From positions 13,980,501 through 14,044,500 of the forward strand of contig OY821770.1 of assembly GCA_963682175.1 (NCBI GenBank): DNA of 64,000 nucleotides. Direction: 5' to 3'. The position numbers were made by a program, and so were the translations under genes. Of this stretch, positions 35,402 to 46,850 are shown one piece after another. This stretch comes from Triglochin maritima (taxonomy: Eukaryota > Streptophyta > Magnoliopsida > Alismatales > Juncaginaceae). Numbering within the stretch: the first letter of the stretch is position 1; every line of letters starts with the position of its first letter. The notes below the pieces were generated by a model that worked only from the letters and a program-made list of their open reading frames with translations, searched no databases and was not told the DNA's origin.

Positions 35402-38400
35402 TGTTGACACAAAAAAACTCTCAAATCGATATAATTTTCTGAATGATCGTCGACCAATTGTCATCCCAACTTAGTGGAAATGTATGCAATTTGTAACTCT
35501 ATTGAGATGTAGACTAAGTAATAGCATCAAAATGAAATTAAGGAATTCATTAATCTTTTGATATATGTTTATTAGTCTAAACATGGAAATATAGTCAAAA
35601 CATTAAGAGATGTGGAATATCACAAAATCCAAAGGTGAAAAAAGAAAATTTTCCATTAAATAAGAAACAAATAAAAAAATTGAATTTTAGCCATATTCGT
35701 AATACAAGGCTTGGTTTACTTTTATTTATTTATTTCAAAAAAGAAGAAGAAGAGGAATGGTGCATGATCCCACGTTCAACAAAACTCAAACAACTTCATC
35801 CTCTATTTCTTCACACGTAATACAAAAAATATATATTTAACAATTAAAAAGAAAATCCACATTCATGGATATATGGAAGGATAATGGAACTATTCAAACC
35901 ACATTAATAACCCCACCTCTTCTTAACCACCCAATTCACCCATGATATCCACCCACTCCTCATCATTGCATATCTATAAATACCCTATTAATTCTTGAAG
36001 AAGAAAAAAGGAGAGGGACACACACGTACAAAAGAGAAGAACAAAAAAAGAGAAGAAAAAGAAAGAAAAGAGAAAAAAGAAAGAAAAGAGAAGACAAAAA
36101 AAGGAGGGAAGAAAAAGAAAAGGAGAGGGGACATACACCAAAAAGAGGGTAACGTGAGGGAGTGGAGAAGAGTTTGTGAAGATAAAAAGAAGATCAACAT
36201 CCTCTCAACAAGCAACAAACGCCGGTTTCACCCAATGCCAATTCCAACTCCGCGGTCGTGCCGACTCCGCGTCCTCGTACCAACTTCACGTCTACTCCGA
36301 CTTCGTCGACTCCGACAAGGTGCAACATTAGCGTCGGCAATGGTTTCACCTTAAAATAAATATTTTAAAAAAAGGTCATTCCGGTCACTGTCCTATTTAA
36401 AAAGGATTGGTCTCCGGTTGGCTTCGAAGAACATGTCATTCCGGTCACTGTCCTATTTAGAAAGGAACGGTCTCCGGTTGGCTTCGAAAACCACGTCATT
36501 CCGGTCACTGTCCTATTTAAAAAGGATTGGTCTCCGGTTTGGTCGTTTCTATTTTAACAAATAAAATAAAAGGGACGCCGGAGGGCTGTCGAATTTTAGC
36601 CAAAAAAATTATGAAACTCGAACCAAACAAACACACAAGTTCATAATTAATCACCGTTATATAAATGATGAATGGTATTTCACACGTTCGGAAAATTAAA
36701 CATATGTGTATTTTTTAAACTTTTATATGAACAAAAGTTATCGAAACAATAGCTATGACGTGGTCTGAAATAAAAGCCATTATAAAATCAAATACGTAAA
36801 AATTAAAAATAATCGACATGCTATATAACTTCTTCAACGTTTGAATTGGAAGTTGTATACTCATCGGAAAAAAAATCAGTAGAATACACGTACACCAGTG
36901 GTTATTTAACCTGGAGGTGATTGTACAGCCGAATGGCCAATAGCATATTTAACTTGACTAAAATTATCATATGGAGTTGACAAGGTTAATCAAGGTTTGA
37001 ACTCAATTTCGGTAAATATATATATGCGATCATTCACATCACGGGGAGTTGATTCTAAACCCTGCAACATCTACCATCTAAGAAAAGGTTCACGTACATG
37101 CTTGCATTGCGTTGCATGACAAATAAGTCTGGACAATTTACATCTCCTCCCTTTGGGATTCGACAAATCGTATGACAATATTATTCAATTCAAAGTGGAA
37201 TCATTTTTGCATATTTGGTCCAAAAGAAACCCAAGCTTAACAAAGATATCCATGTTGGACTTGGTGCAAAAAAAGCAACACACAAAATTGAATAAATCAC
37301 AAATGTACCCCTAAACGTGGATAAATTGCAACAATATATGAGTTGTACCGATTGATTTGCGAATCAATCTTAAAATACAAAAAAAGTTCCCTTAAATGGA
37401 CAAAAGTACAAATTCACCCCTAAATGTGGATAAATTGCAAAACAAATCTTCAAAGTCGTAAAATATGTCAACCAACTTTCAAATACAAAAATAAATTTTA
37501 AATATAAACATTGACTACTCTAATAGTAAGAGAGGATGCACGCAAAGCTTGATCTTGGGTTCCCTCTCTCTTATCGTTGGAGTGGTCAGAAATTAAAATA
37601 CGGACTACCTTAGTCGTAGGCGAGGATGCACGTCAAGCATGATCTTGGGTTCCCTCTCTCCTACCGACGATGGAGTCTTTATTTAATAAATCAAATGAAC
37701 AAACCCAACTACAAAAAAAACACAATACATATACAAACCCCTCCGGGTCATGAGGCTAAACTGTCCAACATACATAACAAATTATATACATAAAATATTC
37801 TCCTAGTTATGAGTTTAAACTAACTATTTGATGATATTCAAATATAAGAATCATCGACAATATAACAAATACATACATATAAAATCCTCCGGGTTATGAG
37901 GCTAAACTAACCAAAACATCATAATACCCATATCAAAAGTATAATTGTCCAAATAAATCCATATATACAAAATACCTCCTAGGTTACGAGGCTAAACTAA
38001 TCTAACCCTTAGCGATATTTTAGTAATGAGATAAACTAAAGTCGTCATAGTCAAACAAAGCATATACACAATGTTGTCCCAAACAAGGGAATAAAATGTT
38101 TATGATGTCTCCTATAACACGAGACAACACCCCATATATACAAATCACCTCCTAGGTTATGAGGTTAAACTAACCGTTTGTACGACATTCTAATATAAGA
38201 ATTATCGTTGACAAATCGAACATATATAACTCCCCTCGTGATGAGGTTAAGCTCACTAATATTTGGTTGTCTTTGTGATAAAGTTGAAGCACCAAAACAT
38301 ATATACAAAGCTCCTCCGGGTTATGAGGCTAAACTGACCAAGACATGACGATATTGATACCAAAAGAATAATCGTCCAAATAACATACATATGCACAAAT

Positions 38401-39663
38401 CACCTCCTAGGTTATGAGGTTAAACTAACCGTTTGTACGACATTCTAATATAAGAATTATCGTTGACAAATCGAACATATATCACTCCTCCTCGTGATGA
38501 GTTTAAGCTCACTAATATTTGGTGGTCTTCGTGATAAAGTTGAAGCACCAAAACATATATACAAAACTCCTCCGGGTTATGAGGCTAAACTGACCAAGAC
38601 ATGACGAGATATTGATACCAAAAGAATAATCGTCTAAATAACATACATATACACAAAACACCTCCTAGGTTATGAGGTTAAACTAACCGTTTGTACGATA
38701 TTACTCTAATATAAGAATTATCGTTGACAAATCAAACATAAATCCCCTCCGGGTCATGAGGCTAAACTGTCCAATATACTTAACATGTTATATACATAAA
38801 ATATTCTCCCAGTTATGAGATTAAACTAACTATTTGGTGATATTCCAATATAAGAATCATCATCTCCGTAACCAAATATGTACATAAATTTCCTCCATGT
38901 TATGAGGCCAAACCGACTAGATCGCGGTGATCATAATAAAGACAATCACCAAACCAAATCTAAGCAAATAAACTAAATTGCCATACACAACGGTCCCCTT
39001 CAAATAAATAAGGGAATAAATCATCAAATCACGTATGGAATATATAAGTCAAATGTTTGCCTTGGTTGTGAGATTAAAGCTAACCATTGTTTGATAATCT
39101 CTCCTTATTAGAGATAAACTTGTCAAACGATGAAATATATGCTCGAATCTCTTTGGACAAGAAGCTAAATTATCATAGCAAGATGGTCCCTTTAAATATG
39201 AAAAGGAGCAAATCATCAGGCTCCAAAAACTCTAAACCAAATTGTCGCAGCAATATGGTTCCTTGAAATAGAAGAATGAATAAGTCATCAAGCTCCGACT
39301 CTGAACGAGACTCCATACAAATGCATCATCTGTGGCATGAACTCAATTGCCATGTACTCCAAGCTATTTGATATATGATAATAGTTTGAGAAATATGTAT
39401 CATATATTCATCTTTTGTGCACCATATAAATGTGCTAAAGATCTTGTATTCCTATATCCAATGAAATGGAATATTGAATTTATATCATTTTGTTGTCATT
39501 TGTATTTTCTTTACTTAGCGTTACAAATGGTGGCATGATCGTGACAATAGTGAGGCATTCTTCTATACGAAGTTGTAAGGTGCGGAATTCCATTATGAAT
39601 TCTTGAGAGGTCTTCACAACACCAATATATAAATACAAAAGAACAAAAAACCCACGTTAAACA
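35402..39663 (+). mobile_element. 3' LTR of the Tat-lineage element
   Basis: 4,262 bases, matching the 5' LTR throughout, including promoter, purine leader, 60-bp repeats, H2 hairpins (37,518 and 37,606) and the H1 series. Just past its end, the sequence ACAAAAAACCCACGT from the LTR tail is repeated once more (39,661-39,675) before the host LTR A resumes. Confidence 0.92.
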
Positions 39664-41224
39664 AAAAACCCACGTGCAACAGTTTTACTGCTGGATCGGT
39701 CGTCCGGTTGGTGCAACAGTGGACCGTTCCTAGTGAGATTTTGGGATTTTGCCTCACGTCGGTCGAACGATGCCTCTGGGCGGTCGACCGGTGTTGTGTT
39801 AGAGGAAAGCTCTGGTGGTTTCCGGTCGAACGGGTCCCCTTTGTCGTTCGACCATATGCACTGTTTTAGGTCGGTCGTGGGCGTTGACCATCTAAACGGT
39901 CGACCGTCTGTTGACTTGTTCGACCGATCGTACGTGAGTTAAGTCGGTTGGATCCTAAACCATCTACATCGTCGACCGCTTATTGATTTTCGTTCGACCA
40001 ATGACTTAAGTTATCTTAATGTGGGTTCGATCGATGGTGGTTCGGTCGACCAGAGTTTATTGGTTTCGTTGGTGGATTTTACTGGTGGTTTTCGGTCGAC
40101 CAAGAGTGCTCAGGGGTTCGACTGGTTCATTATGTTGAACGACGAAGAATTTTACTGATGGTTTCCGGTCGGACGGGGCCCCTTTGCCGTTCGACCGATT
40201 GTTGTTGTGTTCGTTGAACCTGGGAGGTGACCTTCTAAACGGTCGACCGGTCCCTGACTTTGGTTCAACCAAACATATGTGGTTGTTGTGACAGTCGGGG
40301 CATTTGCCTGGTTTTGTTGAGATTCGGTCGACCGGGACTCTTGGTTCGGTCGACTCTTTGTGTCAAGTTTTGTACATGTGAGGTGTGTTGGTTGTGGTCA
40401 TCTTTGTGAGACGAGTTATGGTGTTGATGTTCTTCCGGCAAGTGTGCTAGTGAGCACGAGTGTTGCGGTGGTTGGGTGAAAGAGCCCTAGAGCCCCGTAA
40501 CTGTTGTGAAAGTTGTGGTTGGGTGAAAAGGCCCTGGAGCATTGCTATTCTGTGCGGGGTTGGGTGAAAAGGCCCTAGAGCTCCGTAGTGTATTCAGGTT
40601 GGGTGAAAGAAACCTGGAGCCTGAGCAAGGACCGTGTGATAATGGTTGGGTGAAAAAGCCCTCGAGCCCTTAGAGCGTTCGGGTCAGGTGAAAGAGCCCT
40701 GGAGCCCTGGTTGTGTCGTAGTAGCTGTGGTTGGGTGAAAAAGCCCTAGAGCCTACCTTGACGACGTTGAGTGTTGCGGTGGTTGGGGGGAAGAGCCCTG
40801 GACCCCGTAACTGTTTGTGTGAGCTATGGTTGGGTGAAAAAGCCCTGGAGCCCAGCCTTGTGTTATGCTTTTCTTTGTTGATAGAATTGCAAGCTAGAGT
40901 GTTCCAGTTTCATGCATTGTAGAGTTTGGCATACCAGATTTCCTTCTGGAAACTCAGGCATTGTTGCATGTTTGCTTTTAAGGTCGTGATCGGCGTTAGG
41001 GGGTGGTGACCGAGGAGAGGAGCATCGCTACCAGATCCATCTTTCTCTCATTTTTAGGTCGAGTGATTACTTGTTCTATGTATAGGCTTTTGATGTAATC
41101 ACACTTTTGAATAGTCGGATATATATGATATATGTTGGTGCACCGTTCTTTGTTACTGTGTAATATCCTCTGATTATTGTATGTTATAAAAATTTAAATT
41201 TTCCCGCTGTTTGAGGATGTTACA
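39664..41224 (+). mobile_element. LTR family A, copy 3, right part
   Basis: It resumes LTR A at the equivalent of 12,202 (CGTGCAACAGTTTTACTGC) and runs to the terminal GGATGTTACA at 41,224. It is followed by a primer-binding site and gag, so it acts as the 5' LTR for block 2. Confidence 0.88.
40455..40862 (+). repeat. LTR A minisatellite, 9 units (block 2)
   Basis: Nine units in the same order as at 12,970-13,365, with point differences. Copy 1 at 1,141 has only three. Confidence 0.8.
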
Positions 41225-41227
41225 ACT

Positions 41228-41239
41228 TGGTATCAGAGC
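41228..41239 (+). other. Primer-binding site, tRNA-iMet type (block 2)
   Basis: TGGTATCAGAGC, a perfect match to the usual plant site, lies three bases after the LTR end. Confidence 0.88.
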
Positions 41240-41345
41240 GGTCGGTTCCGGTGTCCATATCCAAAGAAACCACCCTTAAAGTTTTAGAGTTTGCATTAGT
41301 TCATGCATTCATGTTTTTGATGTGTGTTGTCTTTTTTGTGTATAG

Positions 41346-42371
41346 ATGCCTCCGACACTCGTGAGACCTCCCCACGGGACCGTAGCACCATCGATGATAC
41401 TGGGCACGGACTGGGCAGAGGAGCGGTGGATGCTCTATGACACGGTGGAGCGACTGGGTGGGATGTTGGATCGCCAGTCAGGCAGGGGAGAGCCAGCAGC
41501 GGCAGGAGCGTTGCTCGACCACTTTATATGACAGCACCCGCCTACCTTCGATGGTAGAGGTGATTCTGAGGCTGCAGAGGACTGGGTCCTGAAGGTCTAG
41601 GAGATTTTCAGGCGATAGAGTGTCGTCCCGAGAGGAAGGTGGGCATCACAACCTATGTGGGGCGGAGACGCATCCAACTGGTGGAGGACCACATCTGCGG
41701 TGGTGTTTGAGGGCAGGAGTGACATCAACTGGGAGGACTTCTTACGAGAGTTGAATGAGCAGTATACCCAGAGCATGTCAGAGATGGGAGGAGGGAGGAG
41801 TTCATGACCCTCGAGCAGAGAGAGATGACCCTGGAAGAGTATACCCAGAGGTTCAATGTGCTAGAGCGTTACTGTCTGGAGATCCGCGTGACGCCTATGC
41901 AGAGGGTGAGGAAGTTTGTACTGGGGCTCAGGAAGCACCTCCGTACTCAGGTGACATACAGTATGCCACAGACATTGGCCGATCAAGACTACCAGCAGAA
42001 TTATGTTGAGGCCAGAAGAGCACAGGGGAAGGTCTGTGGACGTCCAGGTGCTCCGCTAGCAGGGAATCCAGGCAAGAGGCCCCGGATTGGAGGAGGTGGG
42101 ACACTCCAGCCTGAGGTGTGCGAGGGTTGTGGTCGAGTTCACTCTGAAGACTGTTGGGGCCTTTCTGGGTTTTTCACGGGTGTGGCAAGCCAGGCCATTT
42201 CATCAGAGATTGCCCGAGTGGGCCGAGCAGGTCCAGCAGACATCCAGGACCGCCAACAGCAGGCAGAGACGGAGGTCGTCGCCCGTTTGGGCTGCCACAG
42301 TGGGGTCAGAGGACTGGACGAATCTTTACCATCCAGGCAGACGACGCGAGGGACGTCAGCACTGTGGTGGA
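41346..42371 (+). pseudogene. Ty3/gypsy gag, broken (block 2)
   Basis: Same remnant as at 1,759-2,796, starting at the matching ATG. It keeps the shared in-frame TGA after HFI and TAG after LKV. A better-kept stretch reads MTLEQREMTLEEYTQRFNVL then RVTPMQRVRKFVLGLRKHLR (41,804 on). A zinc knuckle CGKPGHFIRDC lies near 42,185. It differs from copy 1 by a duplicated GGGAGGA near 41,790 and a loss near 41,985. Confidence 0.8.
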
Positions 42372-42983
42372 AGGTATGTTTTTGTTACTGGTTTGGTTAC
42401 CAGAGTACTGTTTGATTGTGGGGCCACACATTCGTTCATTTCGGTGCGATTTGCGAGTGTGCTAGGTCGTACCCCTGTGATGTTGTCTGCCACGTTGGAT
42501 GTCAACACACCCTTGGGTCTAGTGGGCATTGTGGGGAGTTTCCTCCCTAGCGCCACGATTGTTTTGGAAGATCAGGAAGATCCCCAGTTGCCGATGGAGG
42601 ACTTCGACGTCATACTGGGGATGGATTGTCTATCCCAGTACAATGTGCGAGTCTTGTGCCGGGAGAAGAAGATTCTGATCCCGAGGAAGGATCTACCTGA
42701 TGTGCTGATCAGGGGGACGAATGACAGAGGAGGCAGAGTAGTCGTATTAACAGTGAGGGCACATAAGTTGTTGCAGCAGGGTTGCAGAGCTTTCATGGCC
42801 ATCCTAGTAGTTCCAGATCCCGTGGTGAGAAAATTGGAGGACATTGAGATAGTCCAGGATATTCCAGAGGTATTTTCCGACGATGTCTCTGATTTGCCGC
42901 CTCACAGAGAGTTTGAGTTCGGTATTGATTTGATAGCTGGGACTACGTTGCAGTCGAAGGCGCCGTACAGAATGACAGCCTAG
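42372..42983 (+). pseudogene. Ty3/gypsy retropepsin, cut off before reverse transcriptase (block 2)
   Basis: The frame (part of an opening from 42,087) holds FDCGATHSFISVRF with the active-site aspartate and DVILGMDCLSQYN. In the second motif the tryptophan of copy 1 is replaced by cysteine. An internal loss removes several residues after VLEDQ. It ends in KAPYRMTA and a TAG, exactly as in copy 1, so the truncation predates the duplication. Confidence 0.83.
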
Positions 42984-43433
42984 TGTCGATGGGTTAATGG
43001 TCATACTAGGATCTTGACCTATGCTTTAGGTTAAGTGGTGGTATGTTCATTTTCTTGAATTTGAGTGTTAATGGAAGATTTTGACTTAATTATGAATAAT
43101 GGATCCATAGAATGATGGATGCTTACATGAATGAACAATGTTGTATGTAGGATTAACTGATGTTTTAATGGTCACATTAGGTACTAAGAGTATACTTGAG
43201 AATCTAAAATGCGCTCATTTTTCATGTTAATACATATACATCTATGGTTTAGTGGATCATGCACTTACTTTCCACACTAACTTGCACACTGATTTCTACT
43301 TGTTTGTCACACACTCTACACTTGTGCTTAATGTTGTGCATGTCAGTCAGACATACCTTAGTTGTTAGTGTAGTTGTTAATTTAGTCGTGTTTCCGATTC
43401 TAGTGTAGTGTAGTATAAAAATCTCTTCCTCCT
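42977..43433 (+). repeat. 460-bp direct repeat D after gag-pro (block 2)
   Basis: Equivalent of 3,423-3,880, joined to the protease at the same base. Confidence 0.85.
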
Positions 43434-44500
43434 CTGCTTCCAGAAATCCAAAAAAATTATCCTAATTACTAGAATATCACTATATATATTCATAATATAT
43501 TTATATTAGTACGGCTTTTGTACTTTTCATTTATATTAGACAAATTAATGAATATATAATCAAATTTCATATTTTAGAAACATTTAAGTGGCTATAATAA
43601 ATAATATTCAAATTATATTTACATCAGAATGGAGCAACAAGTTAGTAATATATTTGAAGTAGTCATTTTAGCATATGCTTGAAAACCTTTTCGTAAAAAT
43701 ATGAATATTGAATAAGAAAATTAATTCTATTTTTCCAGAATTTGTAGTCATAAAATGAAAAGGTAACAAGACAAATTTCTACTGAATTGGTTACCGTACG
43801 GTTAAGTTGAATTTTGATTTTAGTGTTTGCCGAACGGTAGCTCTAGTCCACTACTCGGCCTTGGTAAAAATAATCTGTAAAACTTATTTTGGTCTATCCA
43901 TTTATATATTGTTCGTAATCATGTTAAAACCCTTAAAAGTAAAACAAAACAAATATAACTAATGAAACAAATCATTTTAGGTTTTATTATCAGTAAACTT
44001 AAAACGTGAAAAAGAGTGTTGACTTGGTTAAATTTCTTTGTTGGATTATACATTACAAGTTCATATGATCTAAGATGTTGATTACGCCTACGTGTCTACC
44101 CTTCTTAAATTCGGTTCCGCAATACTTATTTGAAAGCCCCTTATATATTATCGATCAAATTAATATATAACCACATTTTAAACAAGTAATGGCTTAATAA
44201 TTATTATCCTAATTACCATATATATCAGAAAATTTCCCTATCAATATACGGTATCTAATGTAGATGGAGAAAATATTTTGATATAACATTGACCTAAGAA
44301 CGCAAATAGCCATTCAATATATAAAATCTAAAAAACTGTGCTAATTGCAAATCTTTAGCATGTGATATAATAAAAAAATTGGAAAAGCCTTTTAGCCAGC
44401 TGTGTCAACGTATAATCCGGAGATATTCCATTGATGCCCAAGTTACGTAATTAGATTATATTAGTCCCACATTGAAAACTAAACAAGTGTATCTTTAACT
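43434..44500. other. Upstream flank of F-box relic copy 2; no gene
   Basis: It matches 3,881-4,990, except for a short replacement near 44,095 (CTACCCTTCTTAAATTC for the copy-1 bases) and a loss of about 50 bases near 44,431. No gene is seen. Confidence 0.6.
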
Positions 44501-44626
44501 TCACGCTATAAATACAATTTCTCTTCCATAATTTGAGTATATAAGTGAGAGATTATTAATCCTTAATTGTTCAACAACAAGACAATTTCTCTTGGTCGTT
44601 TAGGATCATACGTCCTGTTTGCGATC

Positions 44627-45755
44627 ATGGATGAGCAAAGGGGATGGTCACAGGTTCCTTATGACATCATGAAGTTGATCATGGCCGACCGAGGCACAAA
44701 ACAAGGATGATGGAGGATATTGTCGTGTGTTTTCTCCATGGAACAACAACATCTACAAGTTGCAAGTTGGAAGTAGCCTTGAGGGTAATATCCAATACTC
44801 GAATTACGGTTGGGTGTTGGTATCCAATCAAGAGAGTCAAGTCTACCTTGTGAATCCAATAACTTGGAAAAGAATTGATCTCCCGTATAGATATGATCCT
44901 ACCTCTTCCGAGCGTAGAAGCTTCTGCTTTTCTTGCTCTCCTGAGAATACTTCAGAGTTGGTTGTTTTCTCCATATGTACAAGTGAGTATGAGATTTACA
45001 TATCTTATTGGTGCTATGGAGATGAAGATTGGACATACTGCGACGACATCATTGATAATAGAGATACAAACAACCAATTCCTTGCAACAAATGGTGGGCT
45101 TCTCTACCATAAAGGCTTGTTCTATGTCCTTGGAGAGGGTGGAAAGTTGGGAGCTTTCGATCATAAAATGGATAGGTGGAGGGTTGATAAATACCTTAAA
45201 TTGCCAATATCTCTCAACGAAGGACAAAAATACGGATACTTGGTTGAGTTTGGTGGCACTCTTTATTCCATTTTCACGGGCTACTTTGAGGACACACTAG
45301 TGGATGTGTTTCAATTGGAGAAGAAGAAAAAATGGAGAAAGCTGAAGGACTTGAGAAACAAAACTCTGTTCGTATCACCACGGCAAGCTATCATGGTCAA
45401 AGCTCCTCAGCAAATCACAACTAAAATGGATATTACGAACAAAATCTACACCGCCATGATACACAAGGAATGTGATGCCAAACCCGCTCGATGGAGTTGT
45501 GCCAACAACCACCTCCTTTTTGAACCCAGGGAGGGGTTAATTACGAAGCAAATTGCAAACACAGAATCAGTATCCAATGGATCCGAAGTCGAGCCTAGTA
45601 ATGACAAAAAAGAACATCAAATTACGTGTCGTTCCTCTTGCGGACACAACAACGAATGTGTTCTCTATTCTTTTGCGACGTCTTCTTACCATCCGACAAC
45701 TGAATTCTTTTCCAATGAGCAAAAAAATAGCGTTTGGATTTTACCAAGTGTTTAG
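44627..45755 (+). pseudogene. F-box / DUF295 protein, broken, copy 2
   Basis: The ATG at 44,627 and the first 18 codons match copy 1. A deletion equivalent to 5,169-5,318 then removes most of the F-box and the whole inverted repeat. The remaining start frame hits TGA after GTKQG (44,708-44,710). The DUF295 domain stays open from an internal ATG at 44,727 to the same stop (342 codons). It is almost identical to copy 1 (one visible change, Y to C after EDWT). Such high identity without an F-box suggests recent duplication of a gene already under little constraint. Confidence 0.85.
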
Positions 45756-46613
45756 GCCGATTGGTGATTGGTATTTGATATGTGTTGATATATAGTTATA
45801 GTTATGTATAGTTATCAACAAAATATTTGGTCTCCCCTACATCAGATCCAAGAAAGGAATTTTGGAGAGGGTTACCATCTGACATAAAGTACTCCAGGAG
45901 GACTAATCCAATTCAGATTAACCATCCGACAACATAACAATGCCATCAAGGAACTGACCAGGACAATAATTATTAATTGCCCTGGTCAGACAAAGGTTGT
46001 ATTAATTCCTATATTGACGTCAATAATTAATTGTGTTAAGAATATGATAATTTTCTTGTTGCAATGCAGATCACAGATTACACACTGTAATAGGAGCAAG
46101 GTTTTAAGGGAGTTAAGAATAGTCCTATCAATAATCATTCCTAAATGCAAGTGTGTCAGGAGATGCCTAGGATCGGATCTGCTTAATCGAGGAAGCATCT
46201 CAACATATATTCCAGACCCCAAATAACATACAAGAGAAGCAAAGTCAGACGACAACACAGAGAAGGATACAAGTCACCCGGATACTTTCAAATTCAGTAT
46301 ATTTTTTTTTGATAAGTTTGAGGCATTCCCGCCATTAACACCGAAATTCAGCAAAATCCAGGAAGATATTCAAGCACCAAACCAACAACAATTGAGGAGA
46401 TGAAGTTCCAATTGCTCAGCAGATTTGACAGTAATATAATATCCAAACTACATGCCAAATTCAATCTTTTCCTATTGATAGGTTTTTGGTTGAATTTTAG
46501 GGATGCAGTTTGGTCATGGAGTCTGGTTTTTCCTTGCATAATGCAAGGTTTTTTCATCAGGCTCCAGCAAGCCCATATGGGTCCAACAGTTTTTGTAAGG
46601 GGTAGGGCCCAAA
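45756..46613. other. Downstream flank of F-box relic copy 2; no gene
   Basis: It matches 6,393-7,250. Identity ends at GGGCCCAAA; then comes sequence not seen elsewhere in the window (TCGTTTGTATTAGG). Confidence 0.7.
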
Positions 46614-46850
46614 TCGTTTGTATTAGGGAGAAAATACCCCTACACAATTTTGTAAACTCTTGATTTATGATGAATGGAATTTCACTTAGGATGGGATGGG
46701 TAGGAGGGGGGATTGAGGAGGCACAGGATGCCAATGATCCATTCTTACTTCCGAAGTCTAACTCTAAAGTGTGTGTTTTGAAGGAAAAAAACTGAATTAT
46801 TTTCCGATGATACAAGCTTTTTTTTACTATGTTTTTTATATAGTTATGTG

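Larger units (their letters stand above)
22165..39663 (+). mobile_element. Tat-lineage Ty3/gypsy retrotransposon, 17.5 kb, non-autonomous
   Basis: Two LTRs of about 4.26 kb (22,165-26,428 and 35,402-39,663), both TGTTGACAC...GTTAAACA and nearly identical, flank a 9.0-kb interior. The primer-binding site and polypurine tract are in the right places. Coding remains only for the end of reverse transcriptase, RNase H, a second archaeal-type RNase H and integrase. The order RT-RNase H-second RNase H-integrase is a hallmark of the Tat lineage. Gag, protease and most of reverse transcriptase are missing. Non-coding parts are packed with conserved-loop hairpins. The bases flanking it (CTCAT and AAAAA) do not form a target duplication. 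Confidence 0.9.

Noticed and set aside
44727..45755. Intact short DUF295 gene starting at an internal ATG
   Set aside because: It lacks the F-box and the first propeller strand. The upstream real ATG and frame show it is a deletion product. Expression data could change this view.
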